Shown here one piece after another: positions 48,277-60,578 of a stretch of DNA of 64,000 nucleotides. Source of the stretch: Diploscapter coronatus (lineage: Eukaryota > Nematoda > Chromadorea > Rhabditida > Rhabditidae); assembly GCA_964036155.1 (NCBI GenBank), contig OZ038423.1, positions 11,671,249 to 11,735,248 of the forward strand, read 5' to 3'. How positions within the stretch are numbered: position 1 is the first letter of the stretch; every line of letters begins with the position of its first letter. The notes below the pieces were generated by a model, which did not search any database, was not told where the DNA came from, and worked only from the letters and a program-made list of their open reading frames with translations. A program made the position numbers and the translations under genes.

Positions 48277-50833
48277 ATGAGGCTGATATCTCAGCCAATT
48301 CGTCGATTTTCCAACAGACTGGCCTCAATTCAGCCAATTCCGTCAGCAGAATTCGAGCAGAGAAGGCAGAGACTCGTCAAACGATGCAGAAACGCGACTG
48401 GAAATGATAAAGGTGGGGAAATTATAGTAATGCGGAAGATCGCTATGGCTTCTTCCAGACGCTCCCTGTGTGATTCTTCTGAAAGGCGCTGGGAAAAGCT
48501 TCTCTGCCCCTGACGTGCCTCATCCATTCAGGCAGTGCAGTCATTTTAGGTTTAAAATTCAGAAAATGGGAAATTTTATGATTTTGTAATTTCAGATATC
48601 TGACCGGAGTTCTCGAGCCAAATTGCTATTATCTTCTGCATTCGAATGGAAATGGCAAAATCAAGAAGATTCTGTTTTTGGACAAAAGAAGCGAGCAGGA
48701 AGTGCTGTGGGAAGGCCCACAGACAAGTGAATCTGAGCTCGAAGCGACTGCCAAGTTCGATGAATTGCTGCCTGTCAAGGAATTGTCTAAAGTAGGTAGA
48801 GAGTGCAGGCGGATTCACGAGAATCATATTCCGCTATTGTCTTTTGCTCAGGAAGATGTGGTCTAGGGTAACTAAGACTTTTGATAGGTAAAAAATAAAA
48901 TAAAATAGATTTTGAACGAAAGAATCAGCATTTTCCGGACCCCAAAATGAATACTTTTTCTCAAACTTCAAACTGCTTGCAGGTTTTTGTAGGGAAATTA
49001 TGCGTTGATTTTTGACACAGAACCGTCTTAGAAGGTTTATCGTCGATCTAGACTAGGTTTCGCACTCTGAGTGACTTGTTTCTTATTTTGGGAATCCTCG
49101 TACTACCGCTTTTTATACATTGCCGCGCATTTGCAGAGGGGCGGAGCTTGCGCTCTTTAAAAGTAGGAGATTCCAATAGAAAATTCAAGAAATAAATAGG
49201 AAATTTTCAGGTTCTAACGAAAATGGCCTCTCCCAAAGCAGTCCTCATGACAGAGTCCGACTTTCTGCCTGCAGACTCGGCAGAGCTCGTCAGGGATGAG
49301 TTCGTCAGGAGCAGAGGCATCAAGGCATTCATAGATGAATTGAGACTCGTCAAGTCTGAAGCTGAGTGCGATATGATGAGGGACATCGTGCAGATTGGAG
49401 CTCAGGTATTTTATTAGGCCACCTGGAATTCCCACTCGCCATAAAAAGCCTGATAAACTGATATAAAGATATGGGTTAGAGGATGGTAGGGTGACCTTTA
49501 GTCTAACCAGAATCTATCATTCTATTCATTGATACTAGATTTGATATATCTGATGTCTCCTTATATGAACTTATCAGGCTTTCATAGCGAGTGGGAATTT
49601 CAGAAGGCCTTTTATTAAGCAGTAAAGAAGGTAATATTATGATTTCAGGCCCTAAATGGAGTGATTGCCAATTCGAAAGGAGTGAAGAATGAAAACACCA
49701 TTGTGGGACTGTTGGAGTATGAAGGGAGGCGGTAATGGCTAATTGTTCTCCTTTTTCATTTTTTTTTTTTTTAAATTTCATTTTCAGGCGAGGTGCAGAA
49801 AAACTGGCCTATCCCCCAGTTGTGGCCTCAGGCAACAGAGCCAATACAATTCACTACTTGGATGCCAATAAGTTCATCAATCATGAGTAAGAAATTCAAA
49901 TCTTACAGAAAATGGAAATTCATTAAAGACGTCGAGAAATTCTTTCCTTTTTCCAATGCATTTTCTTTATTTCGTTACAAATTCGTTTTTCCTTAAGATC
50001 GAAAAAGATGAATTTTGCAGCGACATGATTCTGATCGATGGAGGCCTAGAATTGCACGGCTATGTGAGCGACATAACCTGCTGTTTCCCAGTGAGCGGTC
50101 AATTCAACAGCCACCAGAAAGCCCTATATGAGGCGCTGCTATTCGTGCATCAAAAACTCCTCGAACACGCAAATAACCTGGACAAGGTAAGGAATTTTCT
50201 AACATTCATCGAGGCAATATTTCAAAAATTCAGCTGACCCTGAACAAACTGTTCCATCGAATGAACGAATTGATTGCAGCGGCAATGAGGGAAGTTGGAC
50301 TGATTAGCAGCAAAATTACCGATCAGAATGAACTCATTTCGGTAAAATAAGGCATTCTTTGAAGGATAAATTTACTTCTTCAGATAGCCAACGACCTCTG
50401 TGCCCATCATGTGAGTCACTACCTCGGAATGGATGTGCACGATTGTTCCTCCATCTCCAGAGACATTACAGTGCCTCCTAATGTCGTATTCACTATTGAG
50501 CCTGGTATTTTTTCAATTCATTTTTCTGCATAAAATTATAACTCGTCTAAACCTTGTAGAATACAGGAAGCCAAAAACATGATTTTTAGGCGTCTATGTT
50601 CCCATCGGGTCGAAATTTCCAATAGAATTCCAAGGAATCGGCTATAGAATTGAGGATGACGTCGTGACGAGAAAAGGAGGGGGAATTGAGGTAGAGATTC
50701 GCATAATTCACTTGTTAATTGAACGGAATTGTTTCAGGTTCTAAGTGCAAGTGTGCCTCGCGAAGTGGATGCGATTGAATTCCTAATGGAGCCGAGCAGA
50801 AAGGCTTTCTACTATTCGCAATCACAGCATTAA
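48277..50833 (+). CDS. XPNPEP3: Mitochondrial Xaa-Pro aminopeptidase 3 (XPNPEP3/Icp55, M24B)
   Basis: Dinuclear-metal peptidase that removes a residue before proline or trims mitochondrial N-termini after presequence cleavage. Exons: 48277-48412, 48459-48549, 48596-48791, 49211-49405, 49649-49731, 49788-49886, 50021-50186, 50234-50341, 50384-50504, 50590-50690, 50738-50833; 463 residues. The N-terminus ([18 protein letters not shown]) looks like a mitochondrial presequence. Creatinase-like motifs: [37 protein letters not shown], metal Asp in LIDGG and YVSDIT, His in [13 protein letters not shown], Glu in FTIEPG and YRIEDDVV. All ligands are present. It is the likely second gene of an operon with the SDR gene. 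Confidence 0.93.
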
Positions 50834-51266
50834 ATATGACGAGTATATTCAGATAGGGGCTGATACTCTTGCCTTTCCTAGTTGAGAATTAGATTGTTAT
50901 TCCAGGGTGCTACCCCTATATTAGAAATTAAAAATTACATAAATGATGATTGAAAATAGTTTATGTACTCATAGAAAATATTCACAGGTTGTCAATTGAA
51001 AATAACATGAGCAAAACGACAAATCGATTGGTACATTTTATTTGAAACTAGAAAATAGCTGCAGCAGAGTCTCGTTGTTAAAGTTCATCATCATAACAAA
51101 TAAGGGAATGTGTGGCGAAATAACATATCCTTTCGTACCAAATTTCATATCTATCAACTACATAATGTTTTCAAAATATAAATCTATATGTCATGAGAAA
51201 ATATAAGTACAGAACACCAATTTCAAATAACTGGAATCATTGATAGTCGATGTGGAAGAGGTGACG
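50834..51266. other. Convergent 3' region between XPNPEP3 and DLK-1
   Basis: AT-rich; only 3' UTR-like sequence was seen. Confidence 0.5.
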
Positions 51267-54200
51267 TCAGATGTCGACGACGTCATCTGACTCATCTGAA
51301 GTCGATTCGTCTACGATGCACGACATTGCGTTCGGATTCTGAAGTCACAACGATAAGCTGGATGATTGCTGTAGCTCTTACCGAATGCGTCCTTCGGTGT
51401 CCCTTGATGGAGTGCTTGACCTGTCTGACTGCCCTTTCTTTGTCACTCAGTCCATCGGAATGAATGGCGCCCATTTCCAGCGATCTTTCGAGCGAAGAGG
51501 CCATTGTGGAGGAATGAGATGTCATCATGATCCGAGAATCCACCATGTCTCTTCTTCTTCTGAAAAAAAACAATGAAAACTCAAGTAAATAAGACAAGTA
51601 CCTGATTTCTTCCGCTACATGATTTCTGGCTTCTGCGGAAGCAGTGCTCTCAAAGCTGCTCTCCAACTGATTTCCATTCTCCTCAGCTTCCACTTCGTCG
51701 TCCTCTTCCCTTTCCCCATCTGTGCTGTTTCCTTCCTCCTTCTGACTGTTATTCTCCCAATCAATTCCAACCGACTCTGACCTATTACCGTTCGATTCAC
51801 TTGTTGCATCATTCTAAAAACTTGGTCTTCGTTTAGAAAGCGATGACGAAGTCCTAACCTTTTCAACAGAACTAGTAGCGAGTGGATTAATATAGCTTGT
51901 GACAGGTGCTTGGTAGAGTGGATTGTTGAATGCAGAAGTGACAGAAGAAGACGTGTTCTCCTTCCTGACAGGACTGTGGACTTGAGGCGATTGTGAGTGG
52001 TGGTAGTCGGCGCTGCTGAATCGCTGAGCCATCATAGGAGGAGGGATTTCCAATGGCGGAGTCGGTTCGGATGCATGGCGCAATGCCTCGTTGTAAGAAG
52101 AGGAAGAAGGCAGGGCGGAGACGTTCAATTCGGAAGGCTCGCAGTCGTCGAAGGCTGGGTTGGAGTGGTTGGGAGAGAATAACAGGGAACGGGCTCTGAA
52201 AGTTGCAATTTGAGGGTAGATAATGAAGAAGATCGATGAACGTACCTAGCTTTGCGACCACAACAATGCTCGCTGTTGCATGTGCAGACTGCATCGTCAG
52301 TATATTCTGAATTCGAAGGGAACGAAGATCGTTGGGCTCTTCGCTGCTCTAAAATAATTGCATTTCATCACTAACAACGCAGGTGTGTCTTACGTGGCGT
52401 TTTCATTGGACTGTCCCTTGGCTTTTTCATCTTCCTCCTCTGTGCGATGCGTCCATCACTCCATCTGCCCTCTCCATTCCTGTAGATGGTCTGCGAGAAG
52501 CATGCTGGCTGGCCGATGCCCATGTCGAGAATGCAGCACGACTCGGCGGTCTTGATGTTGCCTGCTTGTCCAATGCCGCTGTCCTGCGACATTCCACTGC
52601 ATCTAGTCGACGATCCCCTCACTTCTTCCCAGTATGAATTAGGCCGCTCCCTGTCTCTGCCCGACTTGTGCTCCCTGGGTTTGACGGACATGCCCGTGGA
52701 GCTGCGCGCACTGCTCTGTCTCGAGAATGTAGTGGAGGGGAATCCACTGCTGCTGCTGGTCTGACTGCATCTGTACGGGGAGCCTCGTCTATTGTTCCAC
52801 TCATCCGCGTCGCATTCCTCCTCTGTCGAGTACCGTCTTCCGTCATAGGGATATGCATTGATTGCGGTGCAATAGACATCCTGCTCTCTCTTTTGCCCGC
52901 CTACTCGAATCATCGTGTTCTTCGGTGCGTTGCCAGAGTTGAACGATTGCACTCTGCCTCTGTGCAGCAGTCCCCTCTGACTCTTTCCAGCTGACAGCTC
53001 CATTTCCCTTTCGATCAGATCCTGCTCCCACAGCTGCAGGTTCACCAAACAGTTCTGCAGATCCGCAAACACTCGATTCGTCCTTTCCAGCTTCTTCTCG
53101 TAGAGGAATCGTATGTCCTGCGAGTGCTTGAGCTCCTCCTTCCTTCGCCGAATCAGCTGAGCTTCTTCATCTCTCCTGTACGGCGCACTTTGTGTGAGCG
53201 ATGTCGGGTACTTGATTTGTGCAGCCTCGATTCTCCACATCTGCATCCGCCTCTGCCACTCGTCCTCGCCCAGCTCTTCCAGCTCTCTCTGCAGAACATT
53301 CAGATGGTTGTGGATGTAGGTGAAGGATGGCCTGTTGCGTGCCTTCGAGCAGAGACATTGCTTGATGAGAATGGCAAGGCCGTCGGGGATGTCTTCAGGC
53401 ATGGGCAGGGTGAGTCTTCCATTGCCCACTCCATAGATGATAGCCATCTGGTCGATGTCCTTGTAGGGCTGCTCCCTCGTAATCATCTCCCATAGAACGA
53501 CTCCAAAGGAATAAACGTCGACCTTCTCGCTGCAGGGCTCTTTCTTCATCATCTCGGGAGCCATCCACGAAACCGTCCCGCAGAACGACATCAGCACACT
53601 CGCAGTGTCGTTGCTGCCTTTCTGATGCGACGCACCGAAATCGCAGATCTTGATCGTGTCAGAGTCGTCGAATAGAATGTTAGGACTCTTCAGGTCTCGA
53701 TGAATGACATTGTTCGAGTGAAGATAGCCCATTCCAGAGGCGATCTGCTTGGCCCAGTTTATCCATGTCGGATGATCTGAATTTGCAGCATTATAAGAGC
53801 TTTGTGATGATTGAAGTATTACCAATAACTCTGTCAGACTTCAGCACTCCACACAATCCTTTAGGACAGAATTCCATCACAATGCAATAGCATGGCGCCT
53901 GGGTGCATATACCCCTGAAACAACCGAATCTATTGAATTGACGTATGACGATAAAATCATTACATAAACTGGATGATGTTGGTATGTGTGAGATGTCTGA
54001 GATGTTTGATGTCTGTCTCCTTCAGCTCTTTGACTTTCTTCACTGCGACAGTCGTTCCATTCAAGTTGCCGCTGAATACAGCTCCCTGCGAGCCCGCACC
54101 GAGCCATTGCAGGTTGGTTATCGATTCAAAGGGGATTTCCCAGTCGTCTTGGATCGATTTGGCCATGTCCTTGGCTGAGCGGCCGAAATACCCCCAGACT

Positions 54201-55356
54201 GGCTTGAAACACGACATTAGACCTTCGGAGAACGACTCTACAATTGCAAGTATATTGAATTTCTATAGCTGTGCTTCATACCAAATCCAGCCCTGTAGAA
54301 ATCTCTGTTGCCCATCTTTTTACCCGCCTGTAGAGCGATGGGACCCGCATTGTTGTTGGCGACAGTGCTCTCTGCCAGATTGCCCAGGTTGTTGTGCCTT
54401 GCAGGCAGAGGTGTCGTGGGGGCACTTTGGGTGATCAACTCGGGCGAGGGATCTTCGTCCAAGTCTGCAGTGCTGGCTCTGCTGCTGCCTTAAATTACCC
54501 CTTTTATACAAACATATGACCGTCTACGTATTCATCTGCTAAACTCTCGAAGAATTTGACTATACAATTTCGCAGTTAGTCTAATAATAGCGCCGTCAAG
54601 TCTGAATTGCGTCACAGTCCAGTGTGCTTTTGGGCTCTCAGGCTGTGCCTCTCTTTCTCTGCCTCCTTTCCTTTTCCAATAATGCGTAGCCTGCCTCGAA
54701 TGGGAATGGCCAATGGCAAGAAGATTGAGCTATTTCGCTGCAGAAAGAGGAATGCACAATGAGGCAGTCTGATGTAAAACCCGCGTTTGAGTCGAATGAG
54801 TCATTCCCCAGCTGAATTGAAAATTGACCCAGACATGACTTCAGTGGAGATGTTTTCCTGGCCTACCCCATACTATTTCCTTCACAACTTTGCATCTCTA
54901 ATGTGCCACTATTACAATGTTCGTAAGATGACGATGATGATAATGTCATTACGTAAATGGCAAATCTGCGACCTAAAGTGGATAGCGGCTAGATTTTTAC
55001 CCTTATTCGGGATGATTAGCTAGAGATTTTTAAAGAGAAGACGCAGAGAAGCTCGAAAGAAGTAAACGCTTCTAAAAAAATCCAGGATATTTTGAATCCA
55101 ATCGAAATGTAGCTCAACCGATATCAAGTACATATCCATGGGAACTCGTGATAATTTTTGGACCCTATACCTTCAGGTATCACTCGCGCAGCAGGCCGTA
55201 ATGAACCACTATGCAAAATATCAATACTTTTGCTCGCTACTGTATCTCCCGCTTATATCTTGAGTCAGACATGTATCCATCCCATATTTGAATGAAGATC
55301 AGCTCACCCGGGGTGAAAATGACTGTCGACATGGTTGTTGTGGTTGATGTCATCAT
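51267..55356 (-). CDS. dlk-1: Dual leucine zipper kinase DLK-1 (MAP3K12/13)
   Basis: MAP3K that starts the DLK-1/MKK-4/PMK-3 p38 cascade in axon regeneration and synapse formation. Exons (minus): 55356-55308, 54488-54282, 54237-53964, 53914-53823, 53776-52394, 52348-52246, 52195-51859, 51813-51602, 51559-51382, 51338-51267; 968 residues. Kinase motifs: Gly loop LGAGSQGAVF, VAVKKV (Lys about 152), VIHRDLKSPN, ICDFGAS, WMAPEMM. The pre-kinase DDWEIPFESITNLQWLG is a DLK hallmark. A leucine-zipper region follows (RRKEELKHSQDIRFLYEKKL, NCLVNLQLWEQDLI). A long Ser-rich tail carries HSDGLSDKERA (SDGLSD at about residues 920-925, nt 51459-51442), the hexapeptide needed for DLK-1 activation in C. elegans. 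The first exon is placed by phase and donor across an 820-nt intron and is less certain. Confidence 0.93.
55112..55242 (-). mobile_element. Truncated copy of the 24.8-kb MITE family
   Basis: Read on the minus strand from 55242 it matches the first about 140 bp of the element at 24821. Shared blocks include TTGATATTTTGCATAGTGG, GAAGGTATAGGGTCCAAAAA, TTATCACGAGTTCCCATGGA and TATGTACTTGATATCGGT. TA follows the terminal CAGTA end (55243-55244). The other end is lost or too diverged. It lies in DLK-1 intron 1-side sequence. Confidence 0.8.
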
Positions 55357-57640
55357 TTATGTGAATGATGAGACGAGGCCGCGGGGGCCGATCTGAAACT
55401 AATCGATAGAGATACTGTAAACAGGAGTAAGTGGAACAGAGTGCGGGAGGATGAATGAAAGAATGGATGGATGAGGAAGAACGGCCTTGAGGGAGGGACA
55501 AAGAAAGAGGGGACAGTCGGGTGGAAAATAGGCAAAACTGGACAGAAAAGAGGATTGCATGATTGCGGACTGGAGATGGATCGATATTGTTTAGTTCAGA
55601 AAGGACAAACATGTAGTCGCAGAGAAACAGACACGTGTCACCGCAGCTATTCCAGTGTTAAATTAAGGCCATTGGCTAATTAGCTGATAAGGCAAAAGAG
55701 GGAAAGTAATGCAGAAAATATTCGTAAGGACACAAGTCAGATCTGCAAGTTTATCATCAGCAAAGAAGGAATTTCGAAAAACGCTAAACCAAAGACCAAA
55801 CAATTTTGCTGTTGAAGCTCAAATCCTGGAGAATGCATAAGTTGTGCTGGGGAGGCGTTGCCAAGAGACCACCATACTTGTAGCCAAAAGAAAATTCGGG
55901 GAAAACAGCATGTTTAGATTGTTAGAAGGTGGACTTCACCGTCCATATTAAATTGAATTACTTATGTTGGAATGAAGACTATATATGATACTTCAGAAAT
56001 TAGATCTGAGGGTCAAATGAAAGACGACAAAAGGGTAATGACAGATGGCACTGAACACGTGGAGGGATTTACGACAAAACATAGGAATGACGCAAAATTA
56101 ACGGATGAAGTTATGCACAAAAATGCGCATTGCGTTGATTCACACATCGATATTGATTTCTTCCTCACAAAAAGCCTAATAATCGCAGCAGAAAACATGC
56201 GTGACTAGTGAATTGCATTGAATGGAATGGAATGGGATGGAAAGAATCGATTATTGAATGACTGAAATACGAAATACTTCTTCTGAAGCGAATGAAGAAA
56301 CTGAAAGGTTGACATAATACGGAGGTGAAACGGTACAGAACATACAGAAGAGAGGGAAGGAATAATGACTGAAAACGCGCACAAACACATGCGAGAGTGA
56401 AAGACAGATGAATAGAATAGGGAATGGAAGAGAGAGAGAGAAGAGAAACAGAAATGGGAGAATCAATTGGGAACTGGCAGTGTGAGGAGAATTGGGAATG
56501 GGAGGAAAAGCTGGCCACTGCCAAAAGAAAGGAGGGGACAAGTTTCGACCTAAATGGAGCCCTTATCTCTCACCCAAATCTTCATTCCCTTTCCTCTTTC
56601 GCTTTTGCTATGTAAAATGCAAAATCCACTGACTTCTCCCCTGTGCCCTCTGTCACAGGGCCTCTGCCTCTCTGCAGCTGAACAAATTCACCATCAGCGA
56701 GCATTTTTGCGTGTAGTCAAAGAATGAGAAGGGCATTAAATTAGTCGGGAGAATTTCAGAGATCCAGTTAAATTGTTTCGAATTTTGCGAACAGAGGAAT
56801 GATGGATCTTTATAAGATTTACGAAGATCGCCATCATCAATTGCTAAAATTCATCAAAGTTTAGAGCTATGAAGTGTATGAATAAAATAACCGTGCATTT
56901 TATTTATGTTCGTCATAATGAACTAATGAGCTGATGAATTATAAAGGAGATCAAAAATAGCAAGAAGAAATCGAAAGAATTTGGGTACGCACACGCACAC
57001 ACAAACAGTGGCGTGAGAGTAGAAAAGATGAGAGGAATGAATGAATCAGCAGAAGGAAGGGGACAGGAGAAAAGAGGGCATTACAGAAGGGAGGAGAGAG
57101 AAGAGAAAACCTGCCCGGGAAAATGAAGGGAAAGGGGCGAAACGACAACTGCCAGAGGAGACTTGATGAACGTTGCGAAATCGGAGAAATGTACTGATAA
57201 TAATTGATAATGTGACCATCTTTTCCACCATGCATACCTTTGCAGCATACATATTCTACCGTTGTCATATGATATTTTGATAAAGATCAACCTTTAACAT
57301 TGGAAAAATGATAAAAGTAGACAGAATAAAGAAAATCCATAATAAAATTTGATTATAATTTCATACTGCATTCTAGCGACACTCTATGTACCATTTTCAG
57401 GTGATATTTTGATGAAAATCAAGCTATAGCATGATAGAACAGTGATAAAGAAAATATATTTGATAAAATAAAACCCACGATGACTTATAAAAGCAGAGCT
57501 AGGATCAAAGAGAATGACCGCAGGTAATATGAGAGGAGATTGAAGAGTAAAAGGTGTAAATTAGCCGCAGGCGAGTTGGCAAGAGCACAAGAAATTGCGA
57601 AATAGCGAGATATTCTATTTTCTAGTCTTTTCAATAGAAT
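55357..57640. other. 2.3-kb upstream region of DLK-1, no gene supported
   Basis: GA-rich on the plus strand (for example 56390-56470, 57030-57130). Its minus-strand ORFs are low-complexity Ser/Phe/Pro shadows of that composition. It probably holds DLK-1 regulatory sequence and the 3' flank of the F-box gene. Confidence 0.4.
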
Positions 57641-58375
57641 TCAAGGATTATTGTTGCTGCAACGGACTTGGAAATCTGCCAACACTTCGCATTCGGGATA
57701 GACTGAACGGAATCTAGCTGAGCCAATAGATAAAAGTGAATTTGATAAGTCGTGACAATGATGACCAAATATGTCGACTCTAGTTGATTTCAACTTGAAG
57801 TGGATGCTCTTCAATGATTCAATGCATGAAATCAGTTGAATATTCTGAAAATCAAATATAAATTGTTTCTATGAATAGCGATGTTACGAACATTGCATAC
57901 GAATAGGAAACGCTGGATTTGTGAATGAGCAGCAAAATGATTGAACAATTCAAACGAAGCTTCTAATGGATCAGAGCACATTGTCACTTCGCGTTTACTG
58001 TAGTTATTACGTCTAAATTTATCATATTAGTAAAAATTGTGATTTTCGTTGCATACCTACGAATTTCCCTCTGAATCTTTCTATGTCGTACGGTACCATT
58101 GGTGTTTTCTCTGAAGAATTCGAAAGAACGAATATTTCTCCGATCGGTCTCATATATTTGCACATAGGCACTCTGAAATGAGATTACACCAATTTACTAT
58201 GATGAAGAGAGCTTACATCTTGGAAGATTTTATAATTCAGAAGCTCTATTTTATTAGACAGCAACAAGGCAGCTCTCCTTGTGCTTCTACAGACCAGCTG
58301 CAAAGCTTGCAAATCATTGAAGCCAAGATTACTGTAGATTTTGAACTGTAGGAAATTGCACAATAAGTCCAACAT
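57641..58375 (-). CDS. F-box protein (nematode type)
   Basis: 196 residues from four exons (minus): 58375-58217, 58172-58057, 58012-57901, 57844-57641. The N-terminus has an F-box core (IYSNLGFNDLQALQLVCRST, then RRAALL). This would bind SKP1 in an SCF ubiquitin ligase. The remainder (RRNIRSFEFFREN, SFELFNHFAAHSQIQRFLF, SLKSIHFKLKSTRVDIF) resembles the alpha/beta substrate-binding part seen in nematode FTH/DUF38-type F-box proteins, but the match is weak. The ATG lies 9 nt after TATGCTTGCAG. It is divergent from the DHHC gene. Confidence 0.65.
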
Positions 58376-58747
58376 TGTTATTTTCTGCAAGCATATTATT
58401 TCTGTGCATTTATATTCATTCATGTGCAAACGTGTAACCTTGTGCAATATTGACTTTCAATCAATTAGGAGAAGAAGAAGGGAAGGAAAGGAACAGGAAA
58501 ATGTCTGCACTTCAAATAGGAATAATTGTTGACGCACATTCAGTGACATTGAATGTGTACAATTCGTGTCAACCAACAGATTTTCTTCCATATCGACATA
58601 GTTCACTGAAAAGGGGGCATATTCTTCTAAGTCTAAAATAAAACATTCCTAACGCAAATGACTATTCTCGTTAATCTATGAATTTGCATGCAGAAGCATA
58701 TCGAGGTTGTTCAATTTATGACCATTTCCTTATCGAAGATTTGCAGA
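58376..58747. promoter_or_regulatory. Short divergent promoter region (F-box / DHHC)
   Basis: 372 bp between two divergent start codons, each preceded by its own acceptor-like site. Small ORFs here have no support. Confidence 0.4.
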
Positions 58748-60578
58748 ATGTTCCAGCGCGATCCATGCGGCCTTGCCTGTGTGTTCATCATCTACCTCTG
58801 CATCGGCTATGCTGACTACGTCGTCACTGTTTGGCTCGTCCATCCCATTTTCGGCCAAAGGTAGTTCACCGAATTCTCAAAGACAATAAAGCTCTGTACA
58901 GCTTCATCGGCCTGACTCTAATCGGCGCATTCAACATTCTCATTCTACTCACTCTCACTGCACACGGACGATGTATGTTGACTGACCCGGGCGTTGTACC
59001 TTTTTCCGATCCGAAGTAAGAATCGAGATTAGATTGACTAGACTTCTTGGAAGTTCGGACAGTTTTTCGAGGAATAATAATATGAATCTTCCAAGAATCG
59101 TGTAATTTAGATGATTGAACTAAAGATAAATTATTTAGTCAGCACCGTTCTCATGTAAATTCCTCTGATGACGACGATGAGAGCGCATCTGACGGAGACG
59201 CGATGATGCAACGCAGCCGAAGTGGCTATGCGATTGGGGACAACTGGACGATGTGCACTAGATGCAAGAGCTTCAGGCCTCCGAGGTAATATATTCATAA
59301 ACATTTTGACAATAAAATTTATAAGATCCATTTACATTTAAAGTTAAAGTTAATATTTATTTTAATCTAAATCTAAATATCTAAAACTCATGAATATGAT
59401 TGCAGGGCGCACCACTGCAGAGTCTGCAAACGGTGCATCCGCAGAATGGATCATCATTGCCGTTAGTTTTTCTCGATCATCTGAATGCTACATGACAAGC
59501 TTGACGCTAAGACATGCGAGATAAAGTGAAATATGAAGACAAGATATCTTATATCTAATTTGTTCTATGTATCTTCGTGTCATAGTCACAAGCATATCAT
59601 AGATTTTCCTTTCCAAATTGGAGGAGGTTCCTTCTAAGTTCTACGTTTTCAGCCTGGGTCAACACTTGCATCGGTGAATTCAACCAAAAGTACTTCCTTC
59701 AGTTCCTGTTCTGGGTCGGAATGACTAGTCTCTTCTCTATGCTGTACGTCATAAGCTCTGAATCTGAAGTGAATTCATAAACTTGTAAACCTTGCAGAAT
59801 AATTGGAATAACGTGGGTCTACGATGATGAGCATGCTTCCACAGGCATACATGGAAAGTATGGGGAGAATGCGCATCACGTCAAAGTGTAAGAGTTAGCA
59901 TTCTGTGTTTTGTCATCTGCTTTATTTGCCATCGTGTTTTTCCTATGCTCCTTAACCTCTAAATCCGATGACAAATTTAGTTGATTACGATGCTCAGTCT
60001 ATAAAAAATGGAGGAAATCTAGCTAATAGAAAAAGACACCGGGTTTTCTAAGAAATAGTATGGGGAGGCAAGATAGGAAAAGAAAAAAACCGGTCTTTTT
60101 CTAGGAGCCAGGAAATCTAAGATTCGTTTATAATGCTACAGTGAAAATAACGAAATTCTTTAGTCTACACTCGATATTTCTGGCAATGGAAGCAGCCCTG
60201 TTTGGGATGTTCGTTCTGGCAGTGTCTTGCGATCAGGTCTCTGCCATTTTCTCAGATGAAACTGCAGTGGAAGCAGTGCAGAGACGGTCGCGAATGGACT
60301 ACAGACGTTCGAACGTTAGAAGGAGGAGCCGAATGTCTCTGCTCAAGGAAGTCTGTGGCAGAGGTATGAGAAATTCGACCTCTTATGACTGTTATGAGAA
60401 ACTTGAGTTAATGAGTGTAGGAAAAAGACTAATTGATTAATCACCACCATTACAGCAACCCAATTATAATTGATTTTCAGGCCCTATCATGCTATGGTTC
60501 ATTCCTTGCACATCGCACAAAACGGAAAAGGACATCATCGCCTCTGCCAAACCGAGACAAACGCATTTCGACGTCTGA
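58748..60578 (+). CDS. DHHC palmitoyltransferase, ZDHHC3/7 class
   Basis: Four-pass Golgi protein S-acyltransferase, 302 residues. Exons: 58748-58860, 58902-59015, 59139-59285, 59406-59461, 59653-59743, 59798-59887, 60164-60363, 60481-60578. It begins FQRDPCGLACVFIIYLCIGYADYVV, as in GODZ-type enzymes, then MLTDPGVVP. The Cys-rich domain reads CTRCKSFRPPRAHHCRVCKR and CIRRMDHHCPWVNTCIGEF with an intact DHHC. It then has NQKYFLQFLFW, TM3-TM4, and the DQVSAIFSDETAVE and LKEVCGRGPIMLWFIPC tail motifs. A Ser/Asp-rich insert (SSDDDDESASDGD) precedes the CRD. It ends HFDV, a possible PDZ ligand. Introns 1 and 3 are short; the first is only 41 nt. Start ATG is one base after GATTTGCAG. Confidence 0.93.
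60016..60110 (+). repeat. Dispersed repeat family R2, copy 2 (in the DHHC intron)
   Basis: Shares ordered blocks with the minus strand of 47190-47300 (see that entry) but lacks its 25-bp hairpin segment. It lies in the 276-nt intron 59888-60163. Confidence 0.65.

Noticed and set aside
55304..57290. Overlapping minus-strand ORFs of 60-120 codons upstream of DLK-1
   Set aside because: Low-complexity Ser/Phe/Pro strings from a GA-rich strand; no domains or splice structure.
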